A stretch of DNA of 64,000 nt from Fibrobacter sp. (GTDB lineage Bacteria > Fibrobacterota > Fibrobacteria > Fibrobacterales > Fibrobacteraceae), in NCBI GenBank assembly GCA_017530965.1, contig JAFXLS010000053.1, positions 1 to 64,000 of the forward strand. Direction: 5' to 3'. The notes under the pieces were generated by a model. The model searched no databases. It was not told where the DNA came from and worked only from the letters and a program-made list of their open reading frames with translations. Both the position numbers and the translations under genes were made by a program. How positions within the stretch are numbered: position 1 is the stretch's first letter; each line of letters begins with the position of its first letter. Below, piece after piece: positions 1-7,469 of this stretch.

Positions 1-763
1 AGATTTCCACGCTCGTGTTCACGCTCACGGCCTCGTCCATGGAATACCAGTGGCCCTTTCCTTCGATTGTCAGCAGGCGCACTTCTACATTGTCGGTGCA
101 ACCGCTCCAAATTTCAAGAGACGCGGCAGAGCCCGGCTTGGTCGACGGATACGGCTTGATCTTCTGCGAATTGCTGGAGCACTTCTGCGCGTTTACCCAG
201 CCCTTGAGGGTGTTCACGGTGCTGTTGTAGTTCACCACGTCGTCGCTCGTGCCATGCGTATGCATAATCGGCATCGCGCGCTTGGGCGAATTCACTCCAC
301 CGCCACCCGAAACAGGCGCGATGGCCGCAATCATGTCGCCCATCTTGTTTGCCGCATGGTAGCTCATCATGCCGCCCATCGAAAATCCCGAAACATATAC
401 ACGGTTTTTATCTATTCCGTATTTTTGATACATTTCGTTGATGATCGCCTTCAAGAAATTGACATCCTTGTCGCCGCCAATGTCCCATGCCTTGTTTTCG
501 CCATTCGGGAATACCACCACGAAGCGCGCGGTATCGGCAATGGATTCCCACTTCGCCGCATTCTTCTGGTAGGGGGCATCCTGATTCATGCCATGCATCT
601 GAATGATAAGCGGGCGATTCTTCTCGATACCCGACGGAGCATACACGAGCATGCTACGGTTCGCACCGTTCACATTTATGTTGTCCGCCACCGCATTGCC
701 CGCAAGCAAGGCGACACTCGTTAAGGCAAGCACCATCTTGCCTTTGAAACCGAAGCATCTCAT
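1..763 (-). CDS. Secreted CE1/PHB-depolymerase-type esterase (3' end outside window)
   Basis: Probable exported esterase, for example a feruloyl or acetyl esterase, of the alpha/beta-hydrolase group that also includes polyhydroxybutyrate depolymerases. The start at 763 gives a signal peptide (about residues 1-26, ending AVA). An oxyanion-type segment QMHG follows near residue 55, the nucleophile elbow is GFSMG (Ser128), a likely acid is in GTSDD (Asp174/175), and the likely catalytic His is in GKGHWYS (His238). The reading frame runs off the left edge, so any C-terminal module is unseen. It is the last visible gene of the minus-strand hemicellulase cluster and probably follows the GH43 gene in one transcript. 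Its substrate cannot be read from sequence; the neighbours suggest acyl groups on arabinoxylan. Confidence 0.8.
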   Translation of the reverse strand, partial: MRCFGFKGKMVLALTSVALLAGNAVADNINVNGANRSMLVYAPSGIEKNRPLIIQMHGMNQDAPYQKNAAKWESIADTARFVVVFPNGENKAWDIGGDKDVNFLKAIINEMYQKYGIDKNRVYVSGFSMGGMMSYHAANKMGDMIAAIAPVSGGGGVNSPKRAMPIMHTHGTSDDVVNYNSTVNTLKGWVNAQKCSSNSQKIKPYPSTKPGSAASLEIWSGCTDNVEVRLLTIEGKGHWYSMDEAVSVNTSVEI

Positions 764-797
764 AACTCAAAACTCCTTATGATAGCAGCTACGCCGC

Positions 798-858
798 AAT
801 GTGTAACGACTAATTGCAGGCACCCCATTACACATTCCACACTTCACATTACACACTG
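798..858. repeat. Heptad (7-bp periodic) repeat with inverted ends
   Basis: Short intergenic tract with 7-bp periodicity: TTACACA, TTCCACA, CTTCACA, TTACACA in succession from about 828. AATGTGTAA at 798-806 is the exact reverse complement of TTACACATT at 828-836, so the tract can fold back on itself. Related tracts occur at 16519-16552 and 51829-51920. Confidence 0.65.
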
Positions 859-3183
859 TTACTTCGTTACCATAAAGCGACGAACCATCCCATTCTTCGC
901 CCTAATCAGGTACACGCCCTTTTCCGAAACCATGGAGCGCACCTTGGATTGGGCTTCGCTTGCACTTGCTGCAAACACGGTTCCCACAAAGCTTCCGTTC
1001 AAGCCGTACACACGGTAAACCTGTTCGGTCTGCACATCGTAACGAACCGCATTGGCAATCCCCGTCGGATCAATCGGTTCCGGATCCGTCGCGTCCTTAC
1101 CCTTTACGAAGGTAAAGTAGTCGATATCGAGCCAGGAGCCCACCACCGTAAAGCGGAGTACATGTTCGCCAGCAGGGAGCGTCACGTTGGCCTGCACCTT
1201 GTTGTAGTCGTCATAATTCTCTTCGCCGGAACTTGCCGCAGGCACCGCGATTTCTTCGGTGAGGTCCTTGCCGTCTAGGGAGAGTTTGAAACTCGAGGTG
1301 GAACCCGCAGCAGCGACTGCCGCGAACATGGTGTAGTCCCCCGCTTCCTTCACGTTCACGGTGTATTCAAGCCAGTCACCTTCGCTGTTGTAGCCCACAA
1401 TAATTCCAGTCGCCTTCTTGTAAAGGTCAACACCCGTACCTGCGCGGTAGTCGCTGTCGCCATGGTTTTCGGAATCGCCATCGTAGTAAGAGGTACCGTC
1501 CTTGCCCTTGCCCGGCACGTCAAAGTTTTCTGCCTCAATCTTGCCTGGGAGCGCAACGGCGGGGCAGTTTTCACCTGCGGCGCAGAACGGAGTCTGCGGA
1601 ACAGGTTCAGAACCAGCGCCATCAAGGTAAATTTCATCGTTCGCATCAACACCGACCTTGAACCAGTCAAAGTCCGCATAGCCGCCCGCCTGCTTTGTTG
1701 CAAAATTGAAGAGGCCCCAGCGCACTCCCACGAACATGTGGAGGTCGTAATTGAGCTTCACGTCGCTACCAATTTTTGACCAGGTGTTGCCATCGGTGCT
1801 GTAGTAGAAGTATGCAGTACCGCGGTCAATCGGCAAGTCGAAATCGATACGCAGGTAAACCTTGGAACCCGAAATCGCCTTGCTGTCCTTCAGGCTTTCA
1901 CCATCCTTGTTTCCGGTGTACATCACCACCTTGTAGCTGCCGCCATCCTTGGCAAGTGCCACAAAACCCTTGTCGTCCTGCAGGGCAACGAGGCCCGCCA
2001 TGTCGCCATCCTTCATGCCGGTGCCATCGACAAGCGTACGGCCAGAACTCTTCGGGCCGAAGGAGCGCTGGGTCAGTGTATTCTTCGCAGTCACCACGCG
2101 GCTATCGGTGCGGCTCGTAGTAATGCGGTAGAAGCCCGGATTTGCAGACAAACTCCAGTTCTTGTTATCGGGATTGTGGTTGAACTGCCATTCAAGAGCA
2201 AGTTCGCTGGATTCAAAATCATCGCTGGTGACCATGCCATAGCCCGGGAGCGGGGATTCCGGCAGGTCAATCGTGGAGGGAGCCTTGCTTCCGCTGGTCG
2301 GAACCGGCCAACCGTCTTTCCATTCCATCGGGACAAGGTGCGACATGCGCCCAACCGGGCCGGAATCGCGGAACAAAAGTGCATACCACTTGCCATCGGG
2401 AGTATCAAAAATGCCACCCTGCGCAACACCGTTATCAGAGAGGAAATACCTTCCGCTATAACCGGAAAGCAGGCTCTTGGAACGGTAAACAATTTCGCTA
2501 CGGCTCTTGCCCGCCGGCCAGGAAATCGTGAACAGGTAGTATTCGCCGTTCACCTTTTCCATGTGCGAGCCTTCCTGCTGCACGTAGTAGTTGCTGGTGC
2601 CGGTCACCTGGTTGATGCTAACACCGCCGAGCTTGCCGCTCTTGCCGCCGGCCTTTACACCGCTTGCGTCGTCGTTCAGCTGCACGTAGCTAATCTGGTC
2701 GCCGCTGCCGTAGAACACCCAAACGGTGCCGTCGTCATCGAAGAAGAGGGACGGATCGTGATAGAACGGGAGTTGCACTTCGCTCCACTGGCCGCTTTCC
2801 ATGTCGGCGGTTTTGTACAAATGCGTCTTGCCTGTCGTGTAGGACGGGGTCAGCACGTAGAAGAATCCCTTGTGGTAACGGATGCTCGAAGCCCAAGAGC
2901 CCTTACCGTAGGCGTCCTTGCCGCCATTCAGGTTCTGCTGGTCGTTGTTGGTGAGCGTCTGGTAGGCATAGCCCACCGTGCGCCACTGGGCCAAATCGGT
3001 GCTCTTGAAAACGGGCACGCCCGGGGCAAAATGCATGGTTGTCGTCACCATGTAATAGGCGTCGTCAACACGGACAATCGAGGGGTCCGGGCTATCGACA
3101 TACATAATCGGATTGTTGACTGTTACAGCGTAAACTGCACAAGAACTAGCGAGGGCAATGCCCAAACCTTTAAGCCATCCCAT
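859..3183 (-). CDS. GH43 xylosidase/arabinofuranosidase with CBM6 and C-terminal module
   Basis: Secreted five-bladed-propeller glycosidase likely to remove xylose or arabinose from xylan. Signal peptide about 1-20. In the GH43 domain (about 24-310) the catalytic triad is visible: Asp33 in SPDPS (base), Asp143 in YHDPS (pKa modulator) and Glu204 in QQEGSH (acid). HFAPGVPVFKS near 51-61 is typical of the xylosidase-like GH43 subgroup. A concanavalin-like beta-sandwich domain follows (about 320-515), then a CBM6 (about 545-690, with WLEYTVNV and DIDYF motifs) and a C-terminal module (about 705-774) shared with its neighbours. The start is supported by AAAAGGAG just upstream. Its precise specificity is not certain. 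Confidence 0.88.
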   Translation of the reverse strand: MGWLKGLGIALASSCAVYAVTVNNPIMYVDSPDPSIVRVDDAYYMVTTTMHFAPGVPVFKSTDLAQWRTVGYAYQTLTNNDQQNLNGGKDAYGKGSWASSIRYHKGFFYVLTPSYTTGKTHLYKTADMESGQWSEVQLPFYHDPSLFFDDDGTVWVFYGSGDQISYVQLNDDASGVKAGGKSGKLGGVSINQVTGTSNYYVQQEGSHMEKVNGEYYLFTISWPAGKSRSEIVYRSKSLLSGYSGRYFLSDNGVAQGGIFDTPDGKWYALLFRDSGPVGRMSHLVPMEWKDGWPVPTSGSKAPSTIDLPESPLPGYGMVTSDDFESSELALEWQFNHNPDNKNWSLSANPGFYRITTSRTDSRVVTAKNTLTQRSFGPKSSGRTLVDGTGMKDGDMAGLVALQDDKGFVALAKDGGSYKVVMYTGNKDGESLKDSKAISGSKVYLRIDFDLPIDRGTAYFYYSTDGNTWSKIGSDVKLNYDLHMFVGVRWGLFNFATKQAGGYADFDWFKVGVDANDEIYLDGAGSEPVPQTPFCAAGENCPAVALPGKIEAENFDVPGKGKDGTSYYDGDSENHGDSDYRAGTGVDLYKKATGIIVGYNSEGDWLEYTVNVKEAGDYTMFAAVAAAGSTSSFKLSLDGKDLTEEIAVPAASSGEENYDDYNKVQANVTLPAGEHVLRFTVVGSWLDIDYFTFVKGKDATDPEPIDPTGIANAVRYDVQTEQVYRVYGLNGSFVGTVFAASASEAQSKVRSMVSEKGVYLIRAKNGMVRRFMVTK

Positions 3184-3285
3184 ATAGTACTCCTTTTACT
3201 GAGCGCACCACCGCCCATGCAAATTTCATCATTCTAAAATTACCCTAAAAACGGGTCAAAAAGCCCCGACAGGCCTTAAGTTCTT

Positions 3286-3300
3286 TTGACAAATTGTCAA
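3286..3300 (-). promoter_or_regulatory. Palindromic operator candidate, hemicellulase motif 1
   Basis: Perfect palindrome TTGACAAATTGTCAA, 103 bp upstream of the GH43 start at 3183 and just past the terminator of the preceding CE6 unit. It matches motifs at 5184, 9826, 12205 and 58267 in sequence, position and spacing, which suggests one shared regulator. Confidence 0.55.
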
Positions 3301-3321
3301 GAACGTTTTTCCCCAAAAAGC

Positions 3322-3347
3322 AAAAAACACCCCTAAAACAGGGGTGT
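3322..3347 (-). terminator. Rho-independent terminator of the CE6 unit
   Basis: Inverted repeat ACACCCC (3327-3333) with GGGGTGT (3341-3347). Read on the minus strand the hairpin is followed by a T run. It lies downstream of the CE6 gene and the 27-codon ORF. Confidence 0.8.
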
Positions 3348-3376
3348 CAAACAAGGAGAGAGAGAGAGTTTAAATT

Positions 3377-3460
3377 TTAGCCGTATAGAAATCCTAGCAC
3401 GACTGCAAGAACAGAAAAGACAGCAATCTGCTTAATGACCACGATTTCATTACTTTTCAT
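3377..3460 (-). CDS. Candidate 27-aa small membrane protein
   Basis: Small open reading frame whose ATG at 3460 overlaps the last codons and stop of the CE6 gene (stop at 3450) in another frame, which would allow translational coupling. The product starts MKSNEIVVIKQ and continues with a hydrophobic stretch (IAVFSVLAVVLGFLY) long enough for one membrane helix, then ends in Gly. An AAAGGTGG segment upstream could serve as ribosome binding site. The CE6 terminator follows the stop, so the ORF would lie on the same mRNA. No family is recognised, and such a short ORF could be chance. Confidence 0.4.
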   Translation of the reverse strand: MKSNEIVVIKQIAVFSVLAVVLGFLYG

Positions 3461-5111
3461 AGGTCACCACCTTTTGCTTAATGCCCATCTTGCCGGCAGA
3501 GCGAACCAAATACACTCCCTGACGGATACCCTTGACACCGTCCTTGACCATGCGGACAGCAGCATCCATGCCAGCAGCCTTGAAGCTTGCCACATGCTTG
3601 CCCTGCATATCGAACAGGTTGAAGTTGCTTTCCGCTTCGGTCATCAGGTTCAAGCCTTGTGCAATGGAGGTCGTAGAAGAAGCCTTGAATTCCACGTAGT
3701 CGATATCAATCCAATCGTTAGTGATTTCGATTTTCAAATCGTGCTTGCCAGCCTTCAGAGTCGCCTTGCCGCCGCTCACCGTGGTAAAGGTCTCAAAGCC
3801 ATTGCCTTCGTTAGCGATTTCGGTACCGATCTTGGTATCGTCCATGTAAAGGACGAAACTACCTGTGCCATTATCACCAGCGACGAGTGCCGAAATTTCG
3901 TATTCGCCATCAGCTTCCACGTTCACACTATACTTGAGCCATTCGCCCTTCTGGCAGTGGCCAACGACCAGGCCCATGTTGGGCTGATAAATATCAACGT
4001 CGTTCTTGCGGAACTTGCCGCCTTCGTTGCCCTTGCTCAAATCGTAGTAACCCTTGTCGGCACCGCCCTTGTTGTATTCTTCAACTTCGATAGTACCCGG
4101 AATCTTTGCGGGCGCATCGCCATACGGGCCATATTCCTCAGGCGGTTCGTCGGGAACCGTAGACTGGCTCGGATCAACCAGGTCAACTGCCGGAGCATCC
4201 GGATCAATGGTCTTGTCGATGAGCTGGAGCATTTCATGAACATAGCGGCGGCCAAGTTCAATGACGCCTTCACGGCCAAAGTGGTAGGGATCCTTGCCGT
4301 TACCCTTCAGGCCCTGAGAAGAGGCCAAGCCAAACTTCTTGAACTTGCTCTTCAGCTGAGCGATACCGCCGTTCTTGCTGTAGCAGCAGCTACCCTGGCC
4401 AGAGTTACCCGTAGGGTCGTTCATCATTTCGCCAGCAACAAACGCAACTTCGTTTTCATCCAAATCAAGAGCGTTTACAATGTCCTTGTAGGTCTTGTAT
4501 ACATTGTTCTGCCATTCGGTGCCAGCGCCATCGGTTTCTCCCTGGTGGAAAATAAAGCCCTTGATGACGCCCACTTCCTTAGCCTTCTTGCCCAAGTCCA
4601 CAATTCTCTGATAAGGGTTAGAATCGTAGTCCTTTGCCCAGCTCTGGATGTAGCTCGCAGCAGAATTGAAATAAGCCTGGTACTGGTCCTTGTCAAAAGC
4701 CTTGATGCTCACAGCACCGATTGCCACTGGGATAATACCCACGGTAACGCCCGGCAGGGAATCGACCATGGCGCGACCGAAGTAATCTGCCGGAGAAAGG
4801 TTTTCGAAGGGGTGGAACATCGGCGGAATTGCCGGATACCATTCACCGGTCTTGATAGACTGAGTGGTGCTACCGCTACGCTGGCTAGCATTTGCATTGT
4901 GCGAGGCAAGCATCAAGAAATTCTTCGGATTCGTAGCCTGGTCCACAGACGGAACAATTGCACCGTTGCCCGCCATGTTAGACTGGCCATAAGCGATATA
5001 AATATGGAAATTGGGGTTCGGCGCGGCATTGGCAATGGATGCGAGCATCACAAGCCCGCCAATAAGCCACAATGCCGGGGTCAAAAACTCAGAAACTTTT
5101 TTAAAATCCAT
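3450..5111 (-). CDS. CE6 acetylxylan esterase with CBM6 and C-terminal module
   Basis: Secreted SGNH-type esterase that should remove acetyl groups from xylan. Signal peptide about 1-30. The CE6 domain covers about 35-300: GQSNM (42-46) holds the nucleophile Ser44, FHQGETDG (188-195) is a conserved block, and DPYHF (274-278) carries the likely catalytic His277. After a Pro/Asp-rich linker (about 303-335) comes a CBM6 (about 337-480, GEWLKYSVNV and WIDIDYVEF), then the C-terminal module (about 485-553, with GVYLVRS near the end). The architecture matches the characterised Fibrobacter Axe6 esterases as I recall them. AAAAGGAG precedes the ATG. The gene has its own upstream palindrome and downstream terminator. 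Confidence 0.9.
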   Translation of the reverse strand: MDFKKVSEFLTPALWLIGGLVMLASIANAAPNPNFHIYIAYGQSNMAGNGAIVPSVDQATNPKNFLMLASHNANASQRSGSTTQSIKTGEWYPAIPPMFHPFENLSPADYFGRAMVDSLPGVTVGIIPVAIGAVSIKAFDKDQYQAYFNSAASYIQSWAKDYDSNPYQRIVDLGKKAKEVGVIKGFIFHQGETDGAGTEWQNNVYKTYKDIVNALDLDENEVAFVAGEMMNDPTGNSGQGSCCYSKNGGIAQLKSKFKKFGLASSQGLKGNGKDPYHFGREGVIELGRRYVHEMLQLIDKTIDPDAPAVDLVDPSQSTVPDEPPEEYGPYGDAPAKIPGTIEVEEYNKGGADKGYYDLSKGNEGGKFRKNDVDIYQPNMGLVVGHCQKGEWLKYSVNVEADGEYEISALVAGDNGTGSFVLYMDDTKIGTEIANEGNGFETFTTVSGGKATLKAGKHDLKIEITNDWIDIDYVEFKASSTTSIAQGLNLMTEAESNFNLFDMQGKHVASFKAAGMDAAVRMVKDGVKGIRQGVYLVRSAGKMGIKQKVVTYEK

Positions 5112-5183
5112 AACACACTCCTTTTATACCCTATAAGTTATCCAAAAAAATTGGCTTTTTTATGTAAAAAAAGCCGAAACCTA

Positions 5184-5198
5184 TGGATAAATAGTCAA
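5184..5198 (-). promoter_or_regulatory. Palindromic operator candidate, hemicellulase motif 2
   Basis: On the minus strand this reads TTGACTATTTATCCA, 73 bp upstream of the CE6 start. It keeps the TTGAC-N5-RTCMA form of the motif at 3286. Confidence 0.5.
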
Positions 5199-5221
5199 CA
5201 GGCAACATGCAAAATCAAACG

Positions 5222-5246
5222 AAAAACCCGCTAAAAAAGCGGGTTT
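5222..5246 (-). terminator. Rho-independent terminator of the GH43-GH30 unit
   Basis: Inverted repeat AACCCGC (5225-5231) with GCGGGTT (5239-5245). On the minus strand a T-rich run follows. It lies 34 bp beyond the GH30 stop codon. Confidence 0.85.
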
Positions 5247-5279
5247 CGGTTAATCAAAATTTACTTTGGCCGTCAGGGC

Positions 5280-7367
5280 TTATTTTGTCACCTGAATGCG
5301 CGTGATTTGTCCTGCGGCAGACTTAGCCAAGTAGGCGCCACCGCACCGTACCAGCCCCGTAGTGGCATTCTTCAGTTCCAGTCCGTTCGAGGCACGCACC
5401 ATGCCGATAAAGCCACCATTCATATCGAAAATACGGTAATTTTGGGCGGCCGTCGGCATATTTAGGCGAGCACTTGCGATTCCCGTATTGCAATCTTCGC
5501 AGGGCTTATCGAACTTGAGGTAGTCAATATCGAACCAAGAGGTCGTCACTTCCAGGCGGAGAATGTGTTCGCCTGCAGGGAGCGTCACCTTGGCCGTGAC
5601 ATTCTTAAAGTCATCCCAGCTGGAACCAGAAACCGGCACTTCGGCAACAAGGTCTCCATCAATCGAAAGCGTAAAGCCCGGATCCGAATTACCCGTCGCG
5701 ACAGAAGCGGTCATGGTGTATTCGCCAGCTTCTTTCACATTCACGGTGTATTCGAGCCATTCGCCAGCCTGGTTGTGGCCCACCACGACAGCGCCAGAGG
5801 ACTTCTTGTAAATATCGACGCCCGTATCTTCACGAACCTTGGAGCATTCAGCAGTCTTGTCTTCGTCGGTGCATGCATGGTTTTCGGAATCGGCATCGTA
5901 ATAGGTCTTGTTTTCCTTGCCGGTACCCGGAACGTCAAAATTTTCGGCTTCGATCTTGCCCGGGAGTTCCACAGCCTTGCCACCGAACGGTTCGCGCGGC
6001 ACAGGTTCTGCCGGAGTGCCAACGCCCACGAGCGTTACAATGCAGTCCTTGTTGCTTGTGTTACCCGGATCCATGGTAATGGTCACAGAACCGTTCTTGG
6101 CTTCGACTTCGCCTTCATACTTTGCATTCTTCGCTTCACTCGTGGTATACACGTGGAAGGATTCTACATCGGAGCCCTTCACGTTCACCGTCACGCTCTT
6201 GGTATTTTTATAATCGCGGTTTACAAGCACCACAATCACAGAGTCGCCTTCGGAGCTCTTGTATGCGCTAGCGAACAAATTGGCTTCAGGCTTTTGAGTA
6301 GCACCCACGCGGATTGCACCCGGACGAATGAATCGTGCGTACTGGCTCATAATGTAACCGCGCTTAGAAACCTTACCGATTTCGTTCTGCGGAATCTGAA
6401 GTTTGTTGCCAAAGTCCTTTTCCATAATCAGGCCATAGCAACGACGGATGTACCACCAAGTGTACTGATTGAAGTTACCGATGGCAAGTCCGCGGAACAT
6501 TTCGTAAGCAACGTCCATGGCGCGCACGGTATCCAACTTGTTCTGGTTCGCCTGGTCACCGGTACGCATCACAGTACGCCAGTAGTTACCACTGCCCTGG
6601 CTTTCGGTGTAGTGTTCCGTCATCCAGCGTTCCACATTCTTCTGGTCAGCAAGGCTGTACTGGAAGAAGTTATCGCCGGTAGAAGCTTCAGAGGCGTAGA
6701 AGTGCGCACCGAGAATGTCCCAGTTCTTAAGGGCACTGGCATCGTTCAGCACCTTGTTGTAAAGGTTCTTGTCGTAGCGGAAAGATTCCGTCGAAATCAC
6801 CTTCGCACCGTTCTTGCGCATCTTATCGGCGTAGCCCTTGGTGAAGTTGTAGATTTCATCTGCGCTCCAGCAAGCCCATTCACCGCACCAGTCCGGTTCG
6901 TTACTGATAGAGATTGCATACAGAGGAACGCCCTGGTTCTTCATGTAGTCATTAAAGCTATTCAGGTGATCCACATACTTCTGGTAGTTAGACGAAGACA
7001 TGTGCTGGTTGGCACCTGCATAAGGAGAAGTCCACGGAGTTGCATACAAGATGAAATCATCGCCTGCAACGGCCTTCGCATACTTTGCGGCCTGAACTTC
7101 CTTGTTAAAATCGTTAGAACTTGCATACACCGGAATACGCAGCGTATTGAGGCCAATCTGGCCATCGCCCGTACCGAAAGCAAGCTTGGCATCGGCTTCG
7201 GAAAGTCCGCCACCGCCTTGCCACTGGTTATGCACCATGCCACCGAAACCACGAATGACCTGATGCTCTTCGGTCACGTCAACATTGACTGTCGCCGCCG
7301 AAACCAAACTCCAGATGCCCGCCATCCCAACGGCGACACCTAATCCCTTCACCAATTTTACACTCAT
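5280..7367 (-). CDS. GH30_8 glucuronoxylanase with CBM6 and C-terminal module
   Basis: Secreted endo-xylanase of the subfamily that cuts xylan next to (methyl)glucuronic acid branches. Signal peptide about 1-24. The (beta/alpha)8 and side beta-domain covers about 26-450: Glu157 in SISNEPDW is the acid/base and Glu251 in WMTEHY the nucleophile. WWYIRR at 304-309 corresponds to the arginine motif that binds glucuronate in this subfamily. A CBM6 follows (about 463-620, WLEYTVNV and WFDIDYLKF), then the C-terminal module (about 640-695). It lies 102 bp after the GH43 gene at 7470 and has no TTGAC palindrome of its own, so it is probably its operon partner. RBS AAGGAG precedes the ATG. Confidence 0.9.
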   Translation of the reverse strand: MSVKLVKGLGVAVGMAGIWSLVSAATVNVDVTEEHQVIRGFGGMVHNQWQGGGGLSEADAKLAFGTGDGQIGLNTLRIPVYASSNDFNKEVQAAKYAKAVAGDDFILYATPWTSPYAGANQHMSSSNYQKYVDHLNSFNDYMKNQGVPLYAISISNEPDWCGEWACWSADEIYNFTKGYADKMRKNGAKVISTESFRYDKNLYNKVLNDASALKNWDILGAHFYASEASTGDNFFQYSLADQKNVERWMTEHYTESQGSGNYWRTVMRTGDQANQNKLDTVRAMDVAYEMFRGLAIGNFNQYTWWYIRRCYGLIMEKDFGNKLQIPQNEIGKVSKRGYIMSQYARFIRPGAIRVGATQKPEANLFASAYKSSEGDSVIVVLVNRDYKNTKSVTVNVKGSDVESFHVYTTSEAKNAKYEGEVEAKNGSVTITMDPGNTSNKDCIVTLVGVGTPAEPVPREPFGGKAVELPGKIEAENFDVPGTGKENKTYYDADSENHACTDEDKTAECSKVREDTGVDIYKKSSGAVVVGHNQAGEWLEYTVNVKEAGEYTMTASVATGNSDPGFTLSIDGDLVAEVPVSGSSWDDFKNVTAKVTLPAGEHILRLEVTTSWFDIDYLKFDKPCEDCNTGIASARLNMPTAAQNYRIFDMNGGFIGMVRASNGLELKNATTGLVRCGGAYLAKSAAGQITRIQVTK

Positions 7368-7469
7368 CTTTTACTCCTTATGTACACTGTTCTCCACCAG
7401 AGTTCTTTCCCAAAGGAAGGGCACCCCCACTCGAGGGTGTCCTCCTGGTTGGATGTGTTTATGGGAAAC

